Source: an uncultured Acidobacteriia bacterium
Lineage (GTDB): Bacteria > Acidobacteriota > Terriglobia > Bryobacterales > Bryobacteraceae
Assembly: GCA_903923395.1 (NCBI GenBank)
Contig: CAIXXM010000003.1
Location: 1-64,000 of the forward strand
Direction of reading: 5' to 3'
DNA length: 64,000 nt
Under the pieces are notes generated by a model. The model made no database searches. It was not told where the DNA came from and saw only the letters and a program-made list of their open reading frames with translations. The position numbers were made by a program, and so were the translations under genes. Below are positions 36,186-43,498 of this stretch, in pieces (within the stretch, counting starts at the first letter, position 1; each line of letters starts with the position of its first letter).

Positions 36186-36781
36186 AGTTCCTGCACTCGT
36201 GTGTGGATGGCGGCAGGCACCAGATGCCGCCATTCACGGCCCGTCTTGATGCGCTCGCGCACTTCGGTGGAAGAGACCATTTCCAAAGCTTCGCTCAGAG
36301 GAAGCGGCAGAATCCTGGTGGCGTGGGCAGGTTTCGGGATGTAGCTGCTTCCTCTAGCGGCCACGAGCATCCAATATCGTTCCAGCATCCGGTCGATGAA
36401 GCCATCGACACCGTAGTCCCAGTTCACGATCCGTTCGGCGGCATCTGCGCCACAGACAAACGCCAACTCCACTTCCCTGCCGAAGACCTCCTCCGCTTCT
36501 GCTCCGATCTCCGCAAAAAGCCCGCCTTCCGTCACCGCAACTCCTAGCTGTGGATACATTTCCACCGATTTCAGAAGCAACTCAACACGCTCGGGAAGCG
36601 TCGTGTGAGAGTAGGTCTTGTGCGGAAGCTCACGCGGCAGGGTAAGTATGGTTTGACCGGCCCAGGTGAGCGCGGCCTCCGCCATGGCAAGATGCGCTAT
36701 GGTGGGCGGGTTATAGGCACCGGGAAACAGAGCAATCCGGGTGGCGGTTCCCTCCGGGCGCTTGAAAAATTGAAAAGGCAC
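36152..36781 (-). CDS. nadD: Nicotinate-nucleotide adenylyltransferase
   Basis: 209 residues from the GTG at 36781. The nucleotidyltransferase start RIALFPGAYNPPTIAHLAMAEAAL carries the phosphate-binding (H/T)-x-x-H site in the variant GAYNPPTIAH, and the C-terminal SSTEVRERIKTG is the second family signature. It makes nicotinic acid adenine dinucleotide from NaMN and ATP in NAD synthesis, in the cytoplasm. The reading frame stays open 420 bases further upstream, but that part is the reverse of the proline-rich gene and is arginine-rich noise, so the GTG start was chosen; an internal start after the GGAGGG at about 36751-36756 is the alternative. It is divergent from the zinc-ribbon gene, 30 bases away. 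Confidence 0.82.
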   Translation of the reverse strand: MPFQFFKRPEGTATRIALFPGAYNPPTIAHLAMAEAALTWAGQTILTLPRELPHKTYSHTTLPERVELLLKSVEMYPQLGVAVTEGGLFAEIGAEAEEVFGREVELAFVCGADAAERIVNWDYGVDGFIDRMLERYWMLVAARGSSYIPKPAHATRILPLPLSEALEMVSSTEVRERIKTGREWRHLVPAAIHTRVQELYCCQPPPSDR

Positions 36782-36811
36782 TGCTTTCGTTTTAGTACAT
36801 TGGAGAGATAA

Positions 36812-37786
36812 ATGTTCAGCTGGATTTGTCCGCAGTGCGGACGTGAAAACCCGCCGTCGAGAACGGAATGCCCGAATTGCGAGGAATTGGCGAAGCAGCG
36901 CGGGGCTTATCCGCAACAGCCAGTACCGCAACAGCCCGCGGGTTATCCGCCCCAGCCGGGTCAGCCGGTACCGTATCCGCCGCAGTATGCGGGTTATCCG
37001 CCACAGTATGCAGGCTATCCGCCGCAACAGCAGCCGGGTGGTTATCCTCCGCCGCAGCAGCAGTATCAGCCGCCGGTACCGGTGCAGACACCGCCGCCTC
37101 CACCGCCGCCTCCACCACCACCGCCGCCTCCGCCACCTCCGCCACCTCCGCCCCCGCCCGCGCCGGAGCCAGCTTATGTGCCGGTGCCGGAACCGCAGCA
37201 GCAATATGCGCCGGCGCAGTATTCACAACCGCCTTATGCACAACAGGCTCCCTACCAGCAGCCCGCCGCGCCACAACAGCAGTATGCACCGCAGCAGGCG
37301 TGGCCGCCGCCCGCCAAGAAGGCTCTTCCGGCCTGGCTGGTGACGGTGCTTGTGGCCGCCGTCATTCTGGGCGCTTTCAGCATCTTCTACTTCGGCTACA
37401 TCAACAAGCCGGCTACACCGGCCGAAAAGGCTGGCGTGGAAAATCCGGCCAATCCATCGAAGGCGAAGGTCACCAATCCCCTGCAAAAGCAGTTGGAAGT
37501 GGTTGGCATCCGCCTGACCAGTGACGCGAAAAAGAGCCCCGTGGTAAAGTTTCTCGTGGTGAACCACGGCGGACAGATTGATGGTCTGGCCGGCACGGTA
37601 ACTCTCTGGGCCAGCACGTCGCGCTCAGAGGAGGATTCCATCGGGTCCTTCTCGTTCAAGCTCCCGCGGATCGGCTCCAATGAGTCGAAAGAACTGACAG
37701 AACCCCTGAAGACGAAGCTGAAGCTCTATGAGCTTCCCGACTGGCAGAACGCCAACCCGGATCTGCAAATCACCGCGCCCCAGTGA
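36812..37786 (+). CDS. Zinc-ribbon membrane protein with a 23-residue polyproline tract
   Basis: 324 residues from the ATG at 36812 (GGAG six bases upstream). A zinc ribbon (C6-x2-C9...C20-x2-C23) is followed by a long disordered region of P, Q, Y and G with repeats such as QYAGYPP, then 23 consecutive prolines (94-116, coded at 37091-37159 by mixed CCN codons), more P/Q/Y sequence, one membrane helix at about 172-196 and an exported DUF2393-like or FxLYD-like beta domain (VVKFLVVNHGGQIDGLAGTV). The ribbon is probably cytoplasmic. Translation of the proline run should depend on elongation factor P. Function is unknown. Confidence 0.8.
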   Translation: MFSWICPQCGRENPPSRTECPNCEELAKQRGAYPQQPVPQQPAGYPPQPGQPVPYPPQYAGYPPQYAGYPPQQQPGGYPPPQQQYQPPVPVQTPPPPPPPPPPPPPPPPPPPPPPPAPEPAYVPVPEPQQQYAPAQYSQPPYAQQAPYQQPAAPQQQYAPQQAWPPPAKKALPAWLVTVLVAAVILGAFSIFYFGYINKPATPAEKAGVENPANPSKAKVTNPLQKQLEVVGIRLTSDAKKSPVVKFLVVNHGGQIDGLAGTVTLWASTSRSEEDSIGSFSFKLPRIGSNESKELTEPLKTKLKLYELPDWQNANPDLQITAPQ

Positions 37787-37875
37787 GCCGCAAACAAAAT
37801 TTCTGTGACATGTTTCACCCGTGGATAACCCGGCTGACATGAAACGTTAAGGAAAGCGGCGCACTCTGGTATCAG

Positions 37876-39054
37876 ATGCAGGCCAATCTTCATCTCCATC
37901 ACGCGAAATCGGTGGCAAAGAGATTCCGAACCGGGATCTCTCTGCACAGCCACACTTGCTATTCGAAAGAGACGCTGGGCTTCGTTTACCGGTATGCGAA
38001 GGATTCCGGTTTGCTCAACTGGGCCATCCGGCGCGGCGAACGCCAGTTTGAAGCGCGCAAGGGCAGGAAACTCGACTTTGCGAAGGCCTGGTGGACGCCT
38101 CCAGTTGCTCCCCGTGATGCCTGGGAGCTCGAAGCCTCGCAGATCCGCGAGTACGGCCTCGACCCGATTGTTTCCATCACGGACCATGACACGATCACCG
38201 CGAACCTCTCTCTGACGGAGATGCCCGGCTTCGAAGATACCGCCATTTCCCTGGAGTGGACCGTGCCCTACCGCGGCACTTTCTTCCATCTCGGCATTCA
38301 CAATCTGCCGAAGGACCGCGCCGCCGCGTGGATGCAGGATCTTGCGGCCTGCACGGCGAACCCGCTGGAGAGCACGATTGGCGCGCTCCTCGCTGAACTG
38401 GCCAGCTTGCCCGGAACGCTCAACATCTTCAACCACCCCTGCTGGGATGAGAAAAATATTGGCGGCTCCACGCACCAAAATGCGGTGCTGGATTTCATCG
38501 CGGCATACGGCAAGTGGCTGCATGCCGTCGAACTCAACGGACTCCGCCCCTGGAAAGAAAATCGTGACGTGCTGGCGCTGAGCCGCGAGACCGGCATACC
38601 GCTGATCTCCGGCGGTGACAGGCATGGCATGGAACCGAACACGGTGCTCAACTTCACCAACGCGAAGTCCTTCAGCGAATTTGCTGCCGAAGTGCGCGAT
38701 GGCCACAGTGAAGTCGCGCTGCTGCCCACCTACGGACATGCCTTCCGGCTTCGCATTCTGCGTGACTTGCAGGACATCCTCTCTGACCGCCCTTCGCACG
38801 GCATGGGCTGGACGCGTTGGGAACAGCGTGTGTTTTGGGAAAATCATCTGGGCGAAGTGCAGTCCCTCGCACAGATCTTTCCAGAGAAGACGCCCATTCC
38901 GGTGCAGGTATTCGTCAGTGCCGTGGCAGCGCTTCGCAAGCCGGTCTTCAGCGGCCTGGTAAACCACTTGTGGGGGCAGGACGATCAAGTTGGCCTGGAA
39001 CCCGCCAGTGTTGCCATGCCGGTGGCAGCGGCAGAAGCGGCGCGGGCTGCCTAA
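37876..39054 (+). CDS. PHP-domain metal-dependent phosphoesterase
   Basis: 392 residues. Metal-binding motifs of the PHP family are seen in order: SLHSHTCYSKE (about 22-32), VSITDHDTITANL (about 99-111), HLGIHNL, FNHPCWDE (about 185) and SGGDRHGMEP (about 255). PHP proteins are phosphoesterases of histidinol-phosphate phosphatase or DNA-polymerase type; stand-alone members like this hydrolyse nucleotides or small phosphates. The extra region between the first two motifs (RRGERQFEARKGRKLDFAKAW) is unusual. A short spacer of 89 bases precedes it and no good RBS is visible (CTGGTATCAG before the ATG). Its 3' end overlaps the convergent asparaginase-like gene by 4 bases. Confidence 0.85.
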   Translation: MQANLHLHHAKSVAKRFRTGISLHSHTCYSKETLGFVYRYAKDSGLLNWAIRRGERQFEARKGRKLDFAKAWWTPPVAPRDAWELEASQIREYGLDPIVSITDHDTITANLSLTEMPGFEDTAISLEWTVPYRGTFFHLGIHNLPKDRAAAWMQDLAACTANPLESTIGALLAELASLPGTLNIFNHPCWDEKNIGGSTHQNAVLDFIAAYGKWLHAVELNGLRPWKENRDVLALSRETGIPLISGGDRHGMEPNTVLNFTNAKSFSEFAAEVRDGHSEVALLPTYGHAFRLRILRDLQDILSDRPSHGMGWTRWEQRVFWENHLGEVQSLAQIFPEKTPIPVQVFVSAVAALRKPVFSGLVNHLWGQDDQVGLEPASVAMPVAAAEAARAA

Positions 39055-39548
39055 GCGGGCACGAAGCGGGCCAGTTCCCTGTCTTTGCGCACATGATCCA
39101 CATCAAACCACTGGTTGTGGATCACAATCCAAACACCGGGCGGCAGTACGCGCGCCCCAAACAAACTCTCCGTCAGGTTCTGCAGCCCGTCCGAACGCTC
39201 AAAGCCCAGCGGGGTCATCGCACCGGTCAGGATGACGGGAAACCGTAGATCCTCCAGCTTCTGCTTCAGAAGACGTCCGGTTTCGACCATCGTATCGGTG
39301 CCGTGCGTAATCACCACAGGCGCTTCGGTGACTTTGACCTTCACCACGGCGAGAATCAACTCACGGTCTTGCGCGGTCATTTCCAGACTGTCTTTGTTCA
39401 TCAGGCCGGTCACTTCAATGCGCGCATCCGGCAGGCGGAGACTTTGCAGATAGCGGTCGATCTTGCTGGTAAGATTCTCCACCCTGCCGCTTTGTTCGGA
39501 ATAGATTTTCTCGAGCGTGCCGCCCGTTGTCACCAAATGGATTCGCAT
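39051..39548 (-). CDS. Asparaginase N-terminal-domain protein (half length)
   Basis: 165 residues from the ATG at 39548. It starts MRIHLVTTGGTLEKIY with the TGGT nucleophile Thr, and has the second signature VVITHGTDTMVETG (about 80-93) and the third LTGAMTPLGFERSDG. Together these are the whole active-site N-terminal domain of type I/II asparaginases, but the C-terminal domain (about 150 residues in usual enzymes of about 330) is missing and replaced by a short end with HNQWFDVDHVRKDRELARFVPA (in part). Stand-alone short forms exist, so this may be functional; activity on asparagine is not certain. The start overlaps the esterase stop as TAATG, so the two are co-translated. Confidence 0.83.
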   Translation of the reverse strand: MRIHLVTTGGTLEKIYSEQSGRVENLTSKIDRYLQSLRLPDARIEVTGLMNKDSLEMTAQDRELILAVVKVKVTEAPVVITHGTDTMVETGRLLKQKLEDLRFPVILTGAMTPLGFERSDGLQNLTESLFGARVLPPGVWIVIHNQWFDVDHVRKDRELARFVPA

Positions 39549-40348
39549 TAAGATGTGCCGAAGAGGAACCGCAGAAGCAGAGGCATCCGCCTTGCCCATG
39601 CGCCTTCATTATGACCCGCGCCTTCGTCTTCGAAGTAAATCAGGTTCAGATCAAGCGTCCAGCCACGCTTCATGAGCAGATCGCGCAGCATTCTCGCGTC
39701 ACGCACCATACGCCTGGGCCGCGCGCCTTCCTCCGTGCCCATATCGAGCCAGATACGGGCTTTCTGGTGGGCTGCCAGGCGGGGCGCAAGGTCTTGCAGG
39801 ATTTCAAGAATGACGCCATGATCCCACCAGATGGAAGGGGACAGCACACCAAGACGCCCGAAGACTTCCGGATGCGAAAGTCCGATGTAGAGAGTTACCA
39901 ATCCACCGAGCGATGAGCCCGCCATGCCGGTATTCGCTGGTCCCTTCAGGACCCGGTAATGCCGCTCAATAAAGGGCATCAATTCTTCCAGAATCATGCA
40001 GGCGTACAGGCAGCCTTTGCCGTCCGAAGTGCCGTAGGGACCGCTGGTGGGCGTGTATTCATGAATCCGGCTGCTGCCTGTGTTGTAAATCCCCACCATG
40101 ATCAGGGGACGGATGGCACCTTCGTGGATCAACGCTTCGGCTGCTTCATCGGCCCGCCATTCCGAACCACCGAAGGCAGTGGCCGAGTCAAAGATATTCT
40201 GCCCATCGTGCAGGTAAAGTACCGGATAGTGACGGCCTGGAGCGGAATCATAGTCCGGCGGCAGATAGACGATCACATCGCGGTCATCCGGCAGATATTG
40301 CGAATGAAAGTTGTGGTGATAGCGAAAGTTGCCGGTGAGGGTATGCAA
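39548..40348 (-). CDS. Esterase D/enterochelin-esterase-like alpha/beta hydrolase
   Basis: 266 residues, probable TTG start at 40348. Family PF00756 pattern: VIVYLPPDYDSAPGRHYPVLYLHDGQNIF (written in part), nucleophile elbow AGSSLGGLVTLY (Ser at about 145), LSPSIWWD and the C-terminal GAGHNEGAWARR with the catalytic His. No signal peptide is seen, so it is cytoplasmic. Substrates in this family include acyl-glutathione, siderophore and feruloyl esters. Coupled to the downstream asparaginase-like gene. Confidence 0.87.
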   Translation of the reverse strand: MHTLTGNFRYHHNFHSQYLPDDRDVIVYLPPDYDSAPGRHYPVLYLHDGQNIFDSATAFGGSEWRADEAAEALIHEGAIRPLIMVGIYNTGSSRIHEYTPTSGPYGTSDGKGCLYACMILEELMPFIERHYRVLKGPANTGMAGSSLGGLVTLYIGLSHPEVFGRLGVLSPSIWWDHGVILEILQDLAPRLAAHQKARIWLDMGTEEGARPRRMVRDARMLRDLLMKRGWTLDLNLIYFEDEGAGHNEGAWARRMPLLLRFLFGTS

Positions 40349-40431
40349 GCGGGTCCGAAAAGATGAATTCTCAATAATTAATGTACCGAAGCGGGCACGG
40401 CAGTCGTACTTTGAACCATACGAGGGATTTC

Positions 40432-41268
40432 ATGCGCATTGTGCTTCTTCTTACGCTGCTGGTGTCTACCGGTGCAGCCCAAACCGTTCCCGCGGAAAGG
40501 CCGGATGCCAAGGCGATCATCCTCAAATCGCTGAAGGCCGAGGACTTGACCGACAGTCAGGCTGTGAATTACACATACCGTTCCGCGGAAACCATCAAGG
40601 AACTCGACGGTAAAGGTGTGGCCCGAACCACGAAGAACACCGTGCATGAAGTGCTGTATATCGGCGGTGCACGCTTCAATCACCTGATCGAAAAAGACGG
40701 CAAGCCGCTGACGGGCATTGATGCCAAAAATGAACAGGACCGCCTCGACAAGGCCGTTGCCGATGCCGCCAAACTCACAGATGCCGAGCGGGCCAAAAGG
40801 CGGGAAGCCGAGATTGCCAAGCGCAAGAAAAACTTCGAGGAGCGGAACAACGTTCCCAACGCCTATGACTGGACCTTCCTCCGCGAAGAGAAACTGAACG
40901 GCCGCGATACCTATGTGGTCCACGCGTCACCGCGCAAGGAATTCAATGGCAAGAATGCCAACCTGCTGCGCAACTTGGAAGGCGATCTCTGGATTGACAA
41001 GGCCACGCTGCACTGGGTGAAGGTGGATGCCCATGCTTTGGGAAATTTCTCGATCGGACTGTTTCTCGCCCGGGTTGGCAAAGACTCACAGATTCATTTT
41101 GAAACCCAGCGAATTAATGACGAAGTCTGGCTGCCGAAATCCGTGGCGGTTCGCGCGGATGCCAGATTACTGCTCTTCAAGAAGCTGAACATTGAGCAGG
41201 AAGCACATTTCTCCGGTTACAAGCGGTACAGCACGGACTCGCGCATCGTCTCCACCGAACAGCCATAG
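40432..41268 (+). CDS. Exported LolA-like/outer-membrane lipoprotein-sorting-like protein
   Basis: 278 residues from the ATG at 40432, with GAGGGA close upstream. A signal peptide (MRIVLLLTLLVSTGAAQ) is followed by a beta-rich protein with a long charged helix in the middle (KRREAEIAKRKKNFEER). The features YDWTFLREEKLNGRDTYVVHASPRKEF, LLRNLEGDLWIDKATLHWVKV and VWLPKSVAVRADARLLL (each in part) resemble the LolA/LolB fold. A role in handling outer-membrane lipids or lipoproteins is a guess. The S10 peptidase gene begins 30 bases later. Confidence 0.68.
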   Translation: MRIVLLLTLLVSTGAAQTVPAERPDAKAIILKSLKAEDLTDSQAVNYTYRSAETIKELDGKGVARTTKNTVHEVLYIGGARFNHLIEKDGKPLTGIDAKNEQDRLDKAVADAAKLTDAERAKRREAEIAKRKKNFEERNNVPNAYDWTFLREEKLNGRDTYVVHASPRKEFNGKNANLLRNLEGDLWIDKATLHWVKVDAHALGNFSIGLFLARVGKDSQIHFETQRINDEVWLPKSVAVRADARLLLFKKLNIEQEAHFSGYKRYSTDSRIVSTEQP

Positions 41269-41298
41269 AATTGCGGTACCCTCATTGGTTTGAACTCC

Positions 41299-42867
41299 AT
41301 GTACAAACCAATCTTCCTGACCGCGCTTCTTGCCGCTTCCCTTTCCGCCCAGCAGGGTATGGGCCGCCGGGCCGCGCAGACACCCACAGCACCCATCGCC
41401 GCAGCTCCGGCACAGGTATCACCGGCTGCCCCGCCCAACGGTTCCGCAGCGCTGGAACGCTTCTCCGCGACAAAGCACTCCATCACCATCAACGGGAAGA
41501 CCATTCCGTATACAGCCACCGCCGGCACGCTCGTTTTGAAGAATGACCAGGACCGCCCCACCGCGAGCATCTTCTTCGTGGCTTATACGCGCGATGACCA
41601 GCAGGACAAGACCAAATGGCCCGTGACATTCACGTTCAACGGCGGCCCGGGCTCATCCTCCGTGTGGTTGCATATGGGAGCGCTGGGACCCCGCCGCGTC
41701 GCCATGGCCAATGCCGAGGGGGAGCAACCCGCGCCGCCCTTCCATCTGGTCGACAACGAAGATACCGGGCTGACAGTTACAGACCTGGTCTTTATCGACC
41801 CGGTGACCACCGGTTTCAGCCGCCCCGCACCGGGCGAAAGCGCATCCAACTTTCATGGCTTTGATGGAGATCTCCAATCGGTGGCCGACTTTATCCGCCT
41901 TTATCTGGTGAAGTTTGACCGCTGGAGTTCGCCTAAGTTCCTGGCTGGCGAAAGCTATGGCACAATGCGCGCCGCCGGACTGTCACAGGTTCTGCTGAAT
42001 CAACACGGCATCTATCTCAACGGCATCAGCTTCATCTCCACCGTGCTCAACTTCGGCACCATTAACTTCGACCCCGGCAATGAGCTTCCGTATGTGCTCT
42101 TTCTGCCGACTTATACAGCCACCGCCTGGTATCACAAGAAACTTACTGGAACGTTGCAGTCGAATCCGATCGCCAAGACGGTGGAGGAAGCCCGCAAGTT
42201 CGCCCTCGGAGAATACGCCACCGCACTCATGAGAGGCGATTCCCTGCCCCCGGCGGAAAAGGCAAAGATGGTGCAGCAACTGGCCAGGTTCACAGGTCTC
42301 CCGCCCAAATACATTGAGGAATCAAACCTGCGTGTACCGATCCAGCGGTTCACCAAGGAACTGCTGCGCGACCAGCGCACCACAGTTGGCCGCTATGACA
42401 GCCGCCTCAAGGGCGCGGATGCGGATGCCGCCGGAGAACGCGGCGAGTATGATCCCAGTTATGCCGCCGTGCAGGGCGCTTATACAGCAGCGTTCAATGA
42501 CTACGTGAGGAATGAGCTGAAGTGGGAAACGGATCTCACTTATGAAATCCTCACCGGCAAGGTACAACCGTGGAATTACTCCCGGTTTACGAACTCCTAT
42601 GTGACGACGGCTAACATGCTGCGCTCCGCCATGACGCAGAATCCGGCGATGAAGGTCATGTTCCACAACGGCTACTACGATCTCGCCACTCCCTTCGGTG
42701 CCACGGAGTATGTGGTTGACCATCTCGGCCTGGAGCCTGCCGTGCGCGGCAATGTGAAGTTCACTTACTGCGAAGCCGGACATATGCTCTACATGAAGAA
42801 GAGCTGCCTCGACACGTTGCATGAAACCATGGAAGGGCTCTACAAAAGCGCACTGCCTGCGCGCTGA
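41299..42867 (+). CDS. Exported serine carboxypeptidase (peptidase S10 family)
   Basis: 522 residues from the ATG at 41299 (a TTG at 41290 is also in frame). Signal peptide MYKPIFLTALLAASLSAQQ. Family S10 motifs: VTFTFNGGPGSSSVWLHMG (oxyanion region), VFIDPVTTGFSRP, LAGESYGTMRAAG with the nucleophile at about Ser219, GYYDLATPFGATEY with the catalytic Asp and CEAGHMLYMKKS with the catalytic His. It removes C-terminal residues from peptides and would be periplasmic or secreted. It is co-directional with the LolA-like gene but probably unrelated in function. It is convergent with the response-regulator gene, 2 bases away. Confidence 0.93.
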   Translation: MYKPIFLTALLAASLSAQQGMGRRAAQTPTAPIAAAPAQVSPAAPPNGSAALERFSATKHSITINGKTIPYTATAGTLVLKNDQDRPTASIFFVAYTRDDQQDKTKWPVTFTFNGGPGSSSVWLHMGALGPRRVAMANAEGEQPAPPFHLVDNEDTGLTVTDLVFIDPVTTGFSRPAPGESASNFHGFDGDLQSVADFIRLYLVKFDRWSSPKFLAGESYGTMRAAGLSQVLLNQHGIYLNGISFISTVLNFGTINFDPGNELPYVLFLPTYTATAWYHKKLTGTLQSNPIAKTVEEARKFALGEYATALMRGDSLPPAEKAKMVQQLARFTGLPPKYIEESNLRVPIQRFTKELLRDQRTTVGRYDSRLKGADADAAGERGEYDPSYAAVQGAYTAAFNDYVRNELKWETDLTYEILTGKVQPWNYSRFTNSYVTTANMLRSAMTQNPAMKVMFHNGYYDLATPFGATEYVVDHLGLEPAVRGNVKFTYCEAGHMLYMKKSCLDTLHETMEGLYKSALPAR

Positions 42868-42869
42868 AC

Positions 42870-43496
42870 TTAGAGCCTGACAATACCGCGTTCGATGGCT
42901 TTCACCGTGGCCTGGGTGCGGTCCGTCACGCCGAGTTTCGCCAGAATGCTGTTGACGTGCGTCTTGACCGTACCCTCTGAGATACAGAGATCATCGCCGA
43001 TCTGGCGGTTGCTCATACCGCCCACGATTCTTTCGATGACTGCCTGCTCCCGCGTCGTCAAGCCGCAACCAACAGGGCGGCGGGCCAGCCGCCCGGCAAC
43101 ATCCGGGGGCAGACAGCGCTTGCCCAGATGAACATCGCGTATGGCCCGTAAGAGGCCCTCGCGTTGTATCTGCTTTAGTAGATAGCCCGCGGCGCCGGCT
43201 TCCAAAGCGCGGTGGATATCTTCATCGCCATCATAAGTCGAGAGCAGAATGATCTTTGCGCGCGGATACTCTCTGCGAATCGCCACTGTGGTTTCCACGC
43301 CATCCATGCCGGGCAGCCGCAGGTCCATCAACGTAACATCGGGCTGGAAGTTGCGGAAATGCTGCAGCGCCATGTTGCCGTTCTCGGCTTCCGCCACAAC
43401 TGCCATGTCCCCTTCAGCGGTGAGAGTGCCGATGAGCCCCATACGGACGAGGAAATGATCATCCACCAGCATGATACGGATCTTGGTCGAGTGCAT
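42870..43496 (-). CDS. NarL/FixJ-type response regulator
   Basis: 208 residues. Receiver domain with D12/D13, phosphorylation site D58 (VTLMDLRLPG) and conserved K at about 109 (GYLLKQ); then a LuxR-type helix-turn-helix (about 145-205, LTTREQAVIERIVGGMSN and EGTVKTHVNSILAKLGV). It receives phosphate from the propeller histidine kinase encoded immediately upstream (2-base gap) and should control the promoter of the operon, including the Oar receptor. The gene is the last of the receptor-kinase-regulator operon. Confidence 0.95.
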   Translation of the reverse strand: MHSTKIRIMLVDDHFLVRMGLIGTLTAEGDMAVVAEAENGNMALQHFRNFQPDVTLMDLRLPGMDGVETTVAIRREYPRAKIILLSTYDGDEDIHRALEAGAAGYLLKQIQREGLLRAIRDVHLGKRCLPPDVAGRLARRPVGCGLTTREQAVIERIVGGMSNRQIGDDLCISEGTVKTHVNSILAKLGVTDRTQATVKAIERGIVRL

Positions 43497-43498
43497 GA

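Noticed and set aside
36782-37204. N-terminal extension of nadD rich in arginine and tryptophan
   Set aside because: It is the reverse translation of the polyproline/glutamine region of the zinc-ribbon gene and not part of NadD.
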